Source of the DNA: Liolophura sinensis
Taxonomy: Eukaryota; Mollusca; Polyplacophora; Chitonida; Chitonidae
Direction of reading: 5' to 3'
Length of the DNA: 64,000 nt
Assembly: GCF_032854445.1 (NCBI RefSeq)
Contig: NC_088295.1
Location: 95,661,805 to 95,725,804, forward strand
Positions 13,001 to 21,957 of this stretch are shown one piece after another (the stretch's first letter is position 1; each line of letters starts with the position of its first letter). The notes beneath the pieces are model-generated. The model was not told the DNA's origin. It ran no database searches and saw nothing but the letters and a program-made list of their open reading frames with translations. The position numbers and the translations under genes were made by a program.

Positions 13001-16000
13001 GACAGAAGACAGGAGTCGCTACTACCACTGTCCTGTATATGTCAACAAGGTGAGGACTATGGAGCTTATCTGTAGAAATAGCATTAATTTCTGTGGAGCA
13101 TGAGAATGTAGCTGAGCAGGCCTGTCTGCAGGTCTGTACACTAGTCCCAGTGTGAAGACTTACATGTAGCTGAGCAGGCCTGTCTGCAGGTCTATACACT
13201 ACTCCCAGTGTGAAGACTTACATGTAGCTGAGCAGTCCTGTCTGCAGGTCTATACACTACTCCCAGTGTGAAGACTTACATGTAGCTGAGCAGGCCTGTC
13301 TGCAGGTCTATACACTACTCCCAGTGTGAAGACTTACATGTAGCTGATCAGGCCTGCCTGCAGGTCTATACACTAGTCCCAGTGTGAAGACTTACATGTA
13401 GCTGAGCAGGCCTGTCTGCAGGTCTATACACTACTCCCAGTGTGAAGACCTACATGTAGCTGAGCAGGCCTGTCTGCAGGTCTGTGCGCTACTCCCAGTG
13501 TGAAGACTTACATGTAGCTGATCAGGCCTGTCTGCAGGTCTGTACACTAGTCCCAGTGTGAAGACTTACATGTAGCTGAGCAGGCCTGTCTGCAGGTCTA
13601 TATGCTACTCCCAGTGTGAAGACTTACATGTAGCTGAGCAGGCCTGTCTGCAGGTCTGTACACTAGTCCCAGTGTGAAGACTTACATGTAGCTGAGCAGG
13701 CCTGCCTGCAGGTCTATACACTAGTCCCAGTGTGAAGACTTACATGTAGCTGAGCAGGCCTGTCTGCAGGTCTATACATTAGTCCCAGTGTGAAGACTTA
13801 CATGTAGCTGATCAGGCCTGTCTGCAGGTCTGTGCACTAGTCCCAGTGTGAAGACTTACATGTAGCTGAGCAGGCCTGCCTGCAGGTCTATACATTAGTC
13901 CCAGTGTGAAGACTTACATGTAGCTGAGCAGGCCTGTCTGCAGGTCTATACACTAGTCCCAGTGTGAAGACTTACATGTAGCTGAGCAGGCCTGTCTGCA
14001 GGTCTGTGCACTAGTCCCAGTGTGAAGACTTACATGTAGCTGAGCAGGCCTGTCTGCAGGTCTATACACTACTCCCAGTGTGAAGACTTACATGTAGCTG
14101 AGCAGTCCTGTCTGCAGGTCTATACACTACTCCCAGTGTGAAGACTTACATGTAGCTGAGCAGGCCTGTCTGCAGGTCTATACACTACTCCCAGTGTGAA
14201 GACTTACATGTAGCTGAGCAGGCCTGTCTGCAGGTCTGTACACTACTCCCAGTGTGAAGACTTACATGTAGCTGAGCAGGCCTGTCTGCAGGTCTGTACA
14301 CTAGTCCCAGTGTGAAGACTTACATGTAGCTGACCAGGCCTGTCTGCAGGTCTATACACTAGTCCCAGTGTGAAGACTTACATGTAGCTGAGCAAGCCTG
14401 TTTGCAGGTCTATACACTACTCCCAGTGTGAAGACTTACATGTAGCTGAGCAAGCCTGTTTGCAGGTCTATACACTACTCCCAGTGTGAAGACTTACATG
14501 TAGCTGAGCAGGCCTGTCTGCAGGTCTGTACACTAGTCCCAGTGTGAAGACTTACATGTAGCTGAGCAGGCCTGTCTGCAGGTCTATACACTAGTCCCAG
14601 TGTGAAGACTTACATGTAGCTGAGCAGGCCTGTCTGCAGGTCTGTGCACTAGTCCCAGTGTGAAGACTTACATGTAGCTGAGCAGGCCTGCCTGCAGGTC
14701 TATACATTAGTCCCAGTGTGAAGACTTACATGTAGCTGAGCAAGCCTGTTTGCAGGTCTGTACACTAGTCCCAGTGTGAAGACTTACATGTAGCTGATCA
14801 GGCCTGTCTGCAGGTCTATACACTACTCCCAGTGTGAAGACTTACATGTAGCTGAGCAGGCCTGCCTGCAGGTCTATACACCACTCCCAGTGTGAAGACT
14901 TAAATGTAGCTGAGCAGGCCTGTCTGCAGGTCTATACACTACTCCCAGTGTGAAGACTTACATGTAGCTGATCAGTCCTGTCTGCAGGTCTATACACTAC
15001 TCCCAGTGTGAAGACTTACATGTACCTGAGCAGTCCTGTCTGCAGGTCTATACACTAGTCCCAGTGTGAAGACTTACATGTAGCTGAGCAGTCCTGCCTG
15101 CAGGTCTATACACTACTCCCAGTGTGAAGACTTACATGTAGCTGAGCAGGCCTGTCTGCCAGTGTATAACCACTCCCAGTGTGAAGACTTACATGTAGCT
15201 GAGCAGGCCTGTCTGCAGGTCTATACACTACTCCCAGTGTGAAGACTTACATGTAGCTGAGCAGGCCTGTCTGCCAGTGTATAACCACTCCCAGTGTGAA
15301 GACTTACATGTAGCTGAGCAGGCCTGTCTGCAGGTCTATACACTACTCCCAGTGTGAAGACTTACATGTAGCTGAGCAGGCCTGCCTGCAGGTCTATACG
15401 CTACTCCCAGTGTGAAGACTTACATGTAGCTGAGCAGTCCTGTCTGCAGGTCTATACACTACTCCCAGTGTGAAGACTTACATGTAGCTGATTAGGCCTG
15501 TCTGCAGGTCTATACATTAGTCCCAGTGTGAAGACTTACATGTAGCTGAGCAAGCCTGTCTGCAGGTCTATACACCACTCCCAGTGTGAAGACTTAAATG
15601 TAGCTGAGCAGGCCTGTCTGCAGGTCTGTGCGCTACTCCCAGTGTGAAGACTTACATGTAGCTGATCAGGCCTGTCTGCAGGTCTGTACACCACTCCCAG
15701 TGTGAAGACTTAAATGTAGCTGAGCAGGCCTGTCTGCAGGTCTATACACTACTCCCAGTGTGAAGACTTACATGTAGCTGAGCAGGCCTGTCTGCAGGTC
15801 TATACACTAGTCCCAGTGTGAAGACTTACATGTAGCTGAGCAAGCCTGTCTGCAGGTCTATACACTACTCCCAGTGTGAAGACTTACATGTAGCTGAGCA
15901 GGCCTGTCTGCAGGTCTATACACTAGTCCCAGTGTGAAGACTTACATGTAGCTGATCAGGCCTGTCTGCAGGTCTGTACACCACTCCCAGTGTGAAGACT

Positions 16001-17847
16001 TAAATGTAGCTGAGCAGGCCTGTCTGCAGGTCTGTGCGCTACTCCCAGTGTGAAGACTTACATGTAGCTGATCAGGCCTGTCTGCAGGTCTATACACTAC
16101 TTCCAGTGTGAAGACTTACATTTAGCTGAGAAGGCCCTGTCTGCAGGTCTATATGCTAGTCCCAGTGTGAAGACTTACATGTTGCTAAACAGGCCTGTCT
16201 GCAGGTCTATACACTACTCCCAGCCTGAAGCCTGTCATAGTTAAGGTCCAGGCATCGGTGCCACAACAGTACAATTGTTTGTCAACAGCAGTATGTATAA
16301 TTACAAAAGGCATAAGTGGGACGCACAATAGTGACTCAACCCAGAACCTTCGCATGCTTGCGTTTAGGGTGCGGTAATCTTTCTTGTCCAGATAAGCTGA
16401 ATGACCAGTTGCATTAAATATGGATCCAACATTTTCCATGTCAATTGATACAAACATACAACATCCTTGATGCCCTCCCCACTCCTCCACACCACCACTT
16501 AACCACTAAGAGAATCCTCAAGTGTCATAATTAAGTCATGTCATTTTGAAAGATCAGGTCTGCTGGTATTTTTATTTGTAATATATTTATTGATTTGTTT
16601 TTATTTTGGGGGTGGGGGTGGGGTTATATTGTTTAGCAGAGTGAGGCAGTTATGCATTTATACCACTGCACATGTTTCAGAGCCGTCAACTGGAAGTGCT
16701 GACCTTGCCATTACCATGTGAAGGGGACCATAGACGCTGGATTTTGTCCTCAACTGCAATGATGTTAGACCTAGGTAAGAGAGAATTCTGCACTCCTATT
16801 ATCTAAGACAGTGACAGGTATAAGAGAAATCTGTTATCATGTGATCTTGCCCTATTCATTAGTTATGTTTATATAAAAGCAGTCATGTTGGTATGCCAGA
16901 ACAGTTTGTTGGCAGCTGTAACATATTCTCCTGTGTTGACAGGTCTGCCTGAGGATGGCTGTAAGAAGTCCCGATCCTATCTGCTGCTGCAGAAGTTACC
17001 TGCTGGTAACGGCCTGGAGTCCATGCCTGGTACAGCAAGGACGTCGGACTTAGTTGATGAAGACACCTATGGATTTAGAAACTACAAAGAAGGGGCAGCT
17101 AGTAAGGCTTCAGGGACTCAACTTTCTGAGCAGTCTCAACTCTCTTACAAACCCATGACCCCAAAGGCCCTGCCCCTGCCTTCGGGTCTAGGGCTTACCC
17201 GGGAACAACCCCTCATAGAAGAGACCCACCTGCATAAGGAGCCATCTGAATCGCAGAAGGGAGAGGGATCCCAATATGGCAGCTCCCAAGCCAGCCTGAA
17301 GAAAGCCACAAGCAGGCCTGAGATAAAGGAAGACAAACAACTGCCCACACAGGAATCTTCAAGTCACAGCCCGATGGCAAACAAAGAGGCTCAGCTCAGT
17401 CATGCTAACAACAATGAACAAACAGCTGATGAAGGGTTCGGCCTTGTCAAAACCCCATCACCCAAGCCTCCCTCTGACCCCAAGCCCCCATCTGGCTCTC
17501 GTAGACAGTCTGGGGTGAGAAGAAGAAGTCAGCAGGGAAGCCCGGTCTTGCTGACAGACAGACGTTCTCCTGCAGACAGCAACCAAAACACCACTCAGCT
17601 CGGGAACAGAGAGGATCGCGACTCCCAGGGCTCAGCACTGTCATTGAGACAAGGAGTGCATGGCCAGCAATCAAAGGAAGAGGAACAGATTGACAACGTA
17701 TCAGCGGCCTCTGGAACACAAGGGCAGTATGAGTTTCAGACAGAGCTTCCTCAGGATGCCAGTAACAAGGCACAAGTAAACCAAGATGACAGTGACAAGA
17801 CACAGCCAAGTCAGCAGCCAATCAAAGCAAAGAGCTCCATGCTGTAG
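971..17847 (+). CDS. DNHD1: Dynein heavy chain C-terminal region, DNHD1-like (3' end of gene, 8 exons)
   Basis: Joined exons: 971-1079, 3815-4097, 6346-6547, 10433-10638, 11389-11528, 12923-13049, 16681-16774 and 16943-17847. All introns are GT-AG and every phase matches. The result is 687 residues with an open 5' end. Residues about 120-386 follow the dynein heavy chain C-terminal domain in order: a helical ECLWFNSVLCHIRQQIQ segment, an EEHIPISW motif, VWLGGLVNPRALFTALRQE (cf. the W..GF..P..F.TA.LQ block), a GGIFVENLHLMAASFD motif, YYHCPVYVNK, and a final HRRWILSSTAMMLDL block. Residues 387-687 form a polar, low-complexity tail rich in S, Q, K, P and T, with an SGVRRRSQQGSP stretch; motor dyneins end before this. 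Dynein heavy chains are AAA+ microtubule motors, and this C-terminal cap lies on the motor ring. The DNHD1 assignment rests on divergence and motif spacing. A divergent axonemal heavy chain is the alternative. Confidence 0.8.
1080..3607. repeat. 63-bp minisatellite carrying the 5' splice site
   Basis: About 40 copies of a 63-bp unit starting with the exon a donor itself: CAG|GTAAGACAGGACAAGTACT, then GCCCTCCCCAGCAACCC, TATTATTGTGCTGATCAG and AGGACAG. Each copy thus recreates an AGGTAAGA donor. The unit is 21 codons long, so long frames stay open by arithmetic on both strands. A six-unit block near 1918-2295 is repeated 378 bp downstream, so whole blocks have been duplicated. A perfect inverted repeat lies at 3125-3198. 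Copies decay after about 3420. Confidence 0.95.
3125..3198. repeat. Perfect 36-bp inverted repeat (palindrome) inside the array
   Basis: Left arm 3125-3160 begins GCAGTACTTTTCCTATCTTA and ends CTCTGATCAG. Right arm 3163-3198 is its exact reverse complement, and the spacer is two bases (CA). The arms are made of the 63-bp unit in opposite orientations. This is the only orientation switch I see in the array. Confidence 0.95.
3608..3814. other. Unique intron sequence before exon b
   Basis: About 200 bp of non-repetitive intron DNA between the decayed end of the 63-bp array and the acceptor ttttgaattttag at 3814. It has a T-rich tract (tccttttttt) about 60 bp before the acceptor. No other feature seen. 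Confidence 0.6.
3815..4097 (+). CDS. DNHD1: Dynein-like gene, exon b
   Basis: 283 bp, residues 36-130 of the visible part. Contains STEFVRHLDHMFETQNLEAG, DIITDTLADSVRIKGLRSSL, DICMEQLPPLLELGQALSLV and ends SVSSTLMPESIGYVLLQ. Acceptor attttag; donor CTGCAG|gtaatag. Its last ~80 bp and its donor form the unit of the following tandem array, so many downstream copies of the same exon end exist. I take the first donor as real because later copies meet an in-frame stop (…VLCG then TAG at 4140-4142). Confidence 0.85.
4395..4611 (+). mobile_element. tRNA-derived SINE, copy A (internally deleted)
   Basis: Begins GTTGGTTAGCACTCTAGCAC, runs through GGTTTCCACCCACCATAATG and GAAATATTCTTGAGTATGGC, and ends in an AATAAAATAAATAAAT tail. 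The flanking direct repeat AATAGACCTCCC (4383-4394 and 4612-4623) looks like a target site duplication. Compared with copy C it lacks the box B-like GAGTTCAAGCCC part of the head. The family resembles SINEs I associate with molluscs; the name is unknown to me. Confidence 0.8.
5015..5211 (+). mobile_element. tRNA-derived SINE, copy B
   Basis: Same head (GTTGGTTAGCACTCTAGCGC), a box B-like GTGAGTTCAAGCCCAGCTCA, then the ACCCACCATAATG…GTGAAATATTCTTGAG body and an AATAAATAAAT tail. The central CTTCCTCTCCAGCCG stretch of copy C is missing. Flanked by the same 12-bp AATAGACCTCCC (5003-5014 and 5212-5223) as copies A and C. Confidence 0.8.
5333..5590 (+). mobile_element. tRNA-derived SINE, copy C (longest of the three)
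   Basis: Head GTTGGTTAGCACTTTAGCGC, box B-like GAGTTCAAGCCC, TGGCTTCCTCTCCAGCCGTA, TGGTCGTGGGTTTCCTCCGG, ACCCACCATAATGCGGGCTG, GTGAAATATTCTTGAGTACG and a TAAATAAATAAAT tail. Flanked by AATAGACCTCCC at 5321-5332 and 5591-5602. It sits 14 bases after a donor-like CAG|GTAATAG, exactly as copies A and B do. Confidence 0.82.
6346..6547 (+). CDS. DNHD1: Dynein-like gene, exon c
   Basis: 202 bp, phase 0 at entry, leaving one base of a split Asp codon. Encodes ECLWFNSVLCHIRQQIQDIQ, EIILAGPEAFSARLLPTVYS, LQEEHIPISWTHPNC and HSLLSWLK. This is the helical part and the P..W motif of the dynein heavy chain C-terminal domain. Acceptor gcattacag; donor CTCAAAG|gtacac. Confidence 0.88.
6548..6650. repeat. 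Isolated founding copies of the later 53-bp repeat, at the exon c donor
   Basis: Directly after the donor the sequence reads gtacactcagcagactgtag, actaaaggctctcctgcatt, then TTCACACAGTATCACTCAAT and AGGCTGTAGACTAAGGG. These are two imperfect copies of the unit that forms the large array at 8400-10155, separated from it by about 1.7 kb. Confidence 0.75.
6651..8395. other. Non-repetitive intron insert of about 1.7 kb
   Basis: Unique DNA between two parts of one repeat family. Contains a CAACAGCAACAGCAACAACA tract (about 6917-6940), a (GTT)n tract near 8098, and AT-rich stretches with repeated ATTCGTTTT and GAATGGAAA words near both ends. No terminal inverted repeats or coding frame convinced me. 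A non-autonomous transposon is possible but unproven. Confidence 0.45.
8396..10155. repeat. 53-bp minisatellite, dynein intron c
   Basis: About 33 copies of a unit near 53 bp: GGCTCTTCTGTGACAGCCTT, CACACAGTATCACTCAGTAG, GCTGTAGACTAAG. The first third uses a GGCTGAAGGCTAAAGG variant; later copies use CTGTAGACTAA. Several shortened copies lack GTATCACTCA. The unit matches the sequence right after the exon c donor at 6548. Confidence 0.95.
10156..10432. other. Unique intron sequence before exon d
   Basis: AT-rich non-repetitive DNA leading to the acceptor ctgtttgtttcag at 10432. Nothing else recognised. Confidence 0.6.
10433..10638 (+). CDS. DNHD1: Dynein-like gene, exon d
   Basis: 206 bp, residues 198-266. 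Encodes DLRQRYEQLNSWVKHGMVPT, FRPDGSVENAAIARGSLYKV and WLGGLVNPRALFTALRQEKA. The WLGGLVNPRALFTAL block is the hallmark of the dynein heavy chain C-terminus, where motor dyneins read W..GF..P..F.T. Acceptor tttgtttcag; donor GATCAG|gtaagac. Confidence 0.92.
10639..11325. repeat. 70-bp minisatellite carrying the exon e acceptor
   Basis: About ten copies of a 70-bp unit: TAGTGACTATCTGCTGTTTG, GTGTACAG|GTGGGACATG, TTGTGGGGTAATTACCATGG, TGTTTCCTGCCT. The CTGTTTGGTGTACAG|GTG part matches the true exon e acceptor (CTGTTGGTGTACAG|GTGAGATTC at 11374-11397). The similarity continues weakly into the first ~20 exon bases. The copies are thus decoy 3' splice sites for the intron they fill. Confidence 0.88.
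11389..11528 (+). CDS. DNHD1: Dynein-like gene, exon e
   Basis: 140 bp, residues 267-312. Encodes VRFSCEVTDSADLDSVSQLQ, EGGIFVENLHLMAASFDSER and GCLEEA. The GGIFVENLHLMAASFD part corresponds to the G.YV.GL.LEGA.WD motif of dynein heavy chains. Acceptor tgttggtgtacag; donor GCCAG|gtaggta. Confidence 0.9.
11529..12780. repeat. 45-bp minisatellite beginning at the exon e donor
   Basis: About 28 copies of a unit near 45 bp: CAG|GTATAGCCTTAGTACAC, AAGTAACTGTGTGAACAGAA, CAAGACAG. The first copy starts at the donor itself (CCAG|GTAGGTATAGCCTTAG). Copies differ by A/T-rich indels (CTTTATAGTATACAA versus CTTAGTACACAA). 12781-12922 is unique intron ending in gttgttgttgtggcag. Confidence 0.92.
12923..13049 (+). 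CDS. DNHD1: Dynein-like gene, exon f
   Basis: 127 bp, residues 313-355. Encodes SSVHTLKMVYIWPVTEDENQ, SSKSEETEDRSRYYHC and PVYVNK. The Y-CPVY motif is conserved in dynein heavy chains, which usually have CPVYKT. A short acidic, serine-rich loop precedes it. Acceptor gttgtggcag; donor AACAAG|gtgagg. Confidence 0.9.
13115..16220. repeat. 58-bp minisatellite, dynein intron f
   Basis: About 53 copies of a 58-bp unit: TGTAGCTGAGCAGGCCTGTC, TGCAGGTCTATACACTACTC, CCAGTGTGAAGACTTACA. It is one of the most homogeneous arrays of the window. Variation is concentrated at a few positions (GAGCAGG/GATCAGG, TATACAC/TGTGCGC, CTACTCC/CTAGTCC). The first ~65 bp of the intron are unique and I see no copy of the exon f donor in the unit. 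Confidence 0.96.
16221..16680. other. Unique intron sequence before exon g
   Basis: About 460 bp of non-repetitive intron DNA with a G-rich tract (ttttgggggtgggggtgggg, about 16603-16622), ending in the acceptor cacatgtttcag at 16680. No gene recognised. Confidence 0.55.
16681..16774 (+). CDS. DNHD1: Dynein-like gene, exon g
   Basis: 94 bp, residues 356-386. Encodes SRQLEVLTLPLPCEGDHRRW and ILSSTAMMLDL. It matches the last dynein heavy chain block: a hydrophobic strand, LP, then W(I/V)LRG.AL.L. Acceptor tgtttcag; donor CCTAG|gtaaga. The 168-bp intron after it is the shortest of the gene in this window and has no repeat. Confidence 0.88.
16943..17847 (+). CDS. DNHD1: Dynein-like gene, last exon h with polar tail
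   Basis: 905 bp ending in TAG at 17845-17847. Starts GLPEDGCKKSRSYLLLQKLP, then about 280 polar residues rich in Ser, Gln, Pro, Lys and Glu, including PLPSGLGLTREQPL, SPKPPSDPKPPSGSRRQSG and VRRRSQQGSP, ending SSML. Likely intrinsically disordered. No known domain recognised. The open frame starts in the intron (16885), but the gtgttgacag acceptor at 16942 gives phase agreement with exon g. The frame continues after the stop (see next entry). Confidence 0.8.
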
Positions 17848-17925
17848 GAGGATGACCTGATTGATGATCTGCCCAGCTATCAGCCAACTATGGACAAACA
17901 GCTGCGACAGTCAGGACTTCTCTAA
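17848..17925 (+). other. In-frame continuation after the TAG, possible original C-terminus
   Basis: Directly after the TAG and in the same frame, the DNA reads EDDLIDDLPSYQPTMDKQLR then QSGLL and a TAA at 17923-17925. Its composition (acidic, then amphipathic) looks like protein rather than UTR. The bases ATGCTGTAG|GAG also form a possible splice acceptor, so a short intron removing the TAG is possible. A gcacaa|gtaaac donor lies at about 17773. Other options are a recent nonsense change or stop-codon readthrough. Confidence 0.5.
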
Positions 17926-20860
17926 ATAGTACCACTACATTGTGAATGGTGATCTGTCCAGCTATCAGCCAACTATGGACAAACAGCTGCGACAGTCAGG
18001 ACTGATCTAAATAGTACCGCTACAGTGTGAATGATGATCTGTCCAGTTATCAGACAACTATGGACAAACAGCTGCAACAGTCAGAACTTATCTAAATAGT
18101 ACCATTACAGTGTGAATGGTGATCTGTCCAGCTATCAGCCAACTATGGACAAACAGCTGCGACAGTCAGGACTTATCTAAATAGTACCACTACAGTGTGA
18201 ATGGTGATCTGTCCAGTTATCAGAAAACTATGGACAAACAGCTGCGACAGTCAGGACTTCTCTAAATAGTACCACTACAGTGTGAATGGTGATCTGTCCA
18301 GTTATCAGCTAACTATGGACAAACAGCTGCAACAGTCAGAACTTATCTAAATAGTACCACTACAGTGTGAATGGTGATCTGTCCAGCTATCAGCCAACTA
18401 TGGACAAACAGCTGCGACAGTCAGGACTGATCTAAATAGTACCGCTACAGTGTGAATGGTGATCTGTCCATTTATCAGCTAACTATAGACAAACAAGTGT
18501 GACAGTCAGGACTTAACTAAATAGTACCACTACAGTGTGAATGGTGATCTAGCCAGTTATCAGCTAACTATGGATAAACCAGTGTGACAGTCAGGACTTA
18601 CCTAAATAGTACCACTACAGTATAAAAGGTGATCTGTCCAGCTATCAGCTAACTATGGACAAACCAGTGTGACAGTCAGGACTTAACTAAATAGTACCGC
18701 TACAGTGTAAATGGTGATCTGTCCAGTTATCAGACAACTATTGACAAACAGCTGCGACAGTCAGGACTTACCTAAATAGTACCACTACAGTGTAAAAGGT
18801 GATCTGTCCAGTTATCAGCTAACTATGGATAAACCAGTGTGACAGTCAGGACGTACCTAAATAGTACCACTACAGTATAAAAGGTGATCTGTCCAGCTAT
18901 CAGCTAACTATGGACAAACCAGTGTGACAGTCAGGACTTAACTAAATAGTACCACTACAGTGTGAATGGTGATCTGTCCATTTATCAGCTAACTATAGAC
19001 AAACAAGTGTGACAGTCAGGACTTAACTAAATAGTACCACTACAGTGTGAATGGTGATCTAGCCAGTTATCAGCTAACTATGAACAAACAGTGTGACAGT
19101 CAGGACTTACCTAAATAGTACCACTACAGTGTAAATGGTGATCTGTCCAGCTATCAGCTAACTATGGACAAACCAGTACCACTACAAGTGTGAATGGTGA
19201 TCTAGTCAGTTATCAGCTATGGATAAACCAGTGTGACAGTCAGGACTTACCTAAATAGTACCACTACAGTGTAAATGGTGATCTGTCTAGTTATCAGCTA
19301 ACTATAAACAAACAAGTGTGACAGTCTGGACTTAACTAAATAGTACCACTACAGTGTAAATGGTGATCTGTCCAGTTATCAGCTAACTATAAACAAACAA
19401 GTGTGACAGTCTGGACTTACCTAAATAGTACCACTACAGTGTGAATGGTGATCTAGCCAGTTATCAGCTACGGATAAACCAGTGTGACAGTCAGGACTTA
19501 CCTAAATAGTACCACTACAGTGTAAATGGTGATCTGTCCAGTTATCAGCTAACTATAAACAAACAAGTGTGACAGTCTGGACTTACCTAAATAGTACCAC
19601 TACAGTGTGAATGGTGATCTAGCCAGTTATCAGCTACGGATAAACCAGTGTGACAGTCAGGACTTACCTAAATAGTACCACTACAGTGTAAATGGTGATC
19701 TGTCCAGCTATCAGCTAACTATGGACAAACAAGTGTGACAGTCAGGACTTATCTAAATAGTACCACTACAGTGTGAAAGGTGATCTGTCCAGTTATCAGC
19801 TAACTATGGATAAACCAGTGTGACAGTCAGGACTTAACTAAATAGTACCACTACAATGTGAATGGTGATCTAGCCAGTTATCAGCTATGGATAAACCAGT
19901 GTGACAGTCAGGACTTACCTAAATAGTACCACTACAGTGTGAAAGGTGTCCAGCTATCAGCTAACTATGGACAAATCAGTGTGACAGTCAGGACTTAACT
20001 AAGTAGTACCACTACAGTGTGAATGGTGATCTGTCCATTTATCAGCTAACTATAGACAAACAAGTGTGACAGTCAGGACTTAACTAAATAGTACCACTAC
20101 AGTGTGAATGGTGATCTAGCCAGTTATCAGCTAACTATGGACAAACAGTGTGACAGTCAGGACTTACCTAAATAGTACCACTACGGTGTAAATGGTGATC
20201 TGTCCAGCTATCAGCTAACTATGGACAAACCAGTACCACTACAAGTGTGAATGGTGATCTAGTCAGTTATCAGCTATGGATAAACCAGTGTGACAGTCAG
20301 GACTTACCTAAATAGTACCACTACAGTGTAAATGGTGATCTGTCCAGTTATCAGCTAACTATAGACAAACAAGTGTGACAGTCTGGACTTATCTAAATAG
20401 TACCACTACAGTGTGAATGGTGATCTAGCCAGTTATCAGCTACGGACAACCCAGTGTGACAGTCAGGACTTACCTAAATAGTACCACTACAGTGTAAATG
20501 GTGATCTGTCCAGCTATCAGCTAACTATGGACAAACAAGTGTGACAGTCAGGACTTATCTAAATAGTACCACTACAGTGTGAATGGTGATCTGTCCAGCT
20601 ATCAGCCAACTATGGACAAACAAGTGTGACAGTCAGGACTTACCTAAATAGTACCACTACGGTGTAAATGGTGATCTGTCCAGCTATCAGCTAACTATGG
20701 ACAAACCAGTACCACTACAAGTGTGAATGGTGATCTAGTCAGTTATCAGCTATGGATAAACCAGTGTGACAGTCAGGACTTACCTAAATAGTACCACTGC
20801 AGTGTAAAAGGTGATTTGTCCAGCTATCAGCTAACTGTGGACAAATAGGACTGTGATAGT
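17926..20860. repeat. 83-bp minisatellite derived from the dynein coding end
   Basis: About 36 copies of a unit near 83 bp: GTGAATGGTGATCTGTCCAG, CTATCAGCCAACTATGGACA, AACAGCTGCGACAGTCAGGA, CTTATCTAAATAGTACCACT, ACA. The middle 50-60 bp corresponds to the coding segment at 17866-17925 (LPSYQPTMDKQLRQSGLL plus its TAA). Later copies replace CAGCTGCGACAG by AAGTGTGACAG and become shorter. The array lies in the 3' UTR or just downstream of it. Confidence 0.93.
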
Positions 20861-21955
20861 CAGGACTAGATAAATCTCTGTGTGAAAGCAATTTGCTTTA
20901 AAGCCAGGAGTACACAAAATTACAACACCCAGGACTTACCTAAATACAGTAATGCCACATCAGTGTACAAATCTGAAGCACAAATGTAGTAAACTGCTGA
21001 TTATTGAAATATTACATTATCTGTTGCTATGTCTTATTACGTTACGGCCAAAACAACGTTTTCTGTTTTATTTGTTGCTGTTAATGTATCAAAATTATTT
21101 TTCAACACGATATTGTTTGATTCCTGTTGATGTTACATGTTTGTTTAATATTCTGGATTTACATCTGAAGCAATATATTAATGAGCTCATGTGTATAAAT
21201 GGTGGTTATTCCTGCCAAGGAGCCTGCTGACAGCTGCTCGCCATCTCACTATGTTACTTGCCTTTGTATTCCATTGTTACCATGCCAAAATCATCCGTAC
21301 ATGTATGTTTATATATAACTTACTACACGTATGTTGTGTTTTCTGCAAAGTGCTTATGTCTCCTTGCCTAAAACTGGTCTTCCCATAGCTCACGTATAGC
21401 ATGACACTGTTGTGTGTTATTGATGGAGTTTTGTATGACTACGTGGTCAGTGCCCTTAACTGGACCATGTTGTACTAACGTGCCTGTAAGGGTACACAAA
21501 ACCCGACAAATAGACATTGTCTTCATAACATATACACAAGAAACATAATGATTATACATATACATGTATTTACAACGTCTTCTACTGCTTCAACATTGTC
21601 TCAAGTTCTGTTATTAAATAAATAAAAAATACCTCATATTCCGTCCAGATCAGGTCTGTATTGACCTTTTGTGTGATACAACATGTATTAGTTAATGTTT
21701 TATTTTGTTGCAAAATTGAGTTAAATTTTTTTACAAGTTCTTCTTCCATCCTATAGACCAAATGTGTTTAACACTATTCATGTACATATATTATAATTGC
21801 TTTTGGTTCTTTTGAACCATGTGTGAACATGCAAAACATAAAAATGTTTGTGATTTTAAAGTTTGCTTTTTGGTGTTCATTTGTTTAAAACAAACAATTT
21901 GTCCATTTGGGCATGATTTCATCAGTAAATGCGATGTGTGTTAGGAATTTTTACC
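20861..21955. other. AT-rich 3' flank, nothing recognised
   Basis: Unique AT-rich DNA after the 83-bp array. Several short open frames exist but none resembles a protein I know. It may hold the distal 3' UTR of the dynein-like gene. Confidence 0.5.
21617..21626 (+). terminator. Candidate polyadenylation signal of the dynein-like gene
   Basis: Two overlapping AATAAA hexamers (AATAAATAAA). They are 3.7 kb after the stop codon, which would make the 83-bp array part of the 3' UTR. Such hexamers are common by chance in AT-rich DNA, so this is weak. Confidence 0.25.
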
Positions 21956-21957
21956 TG

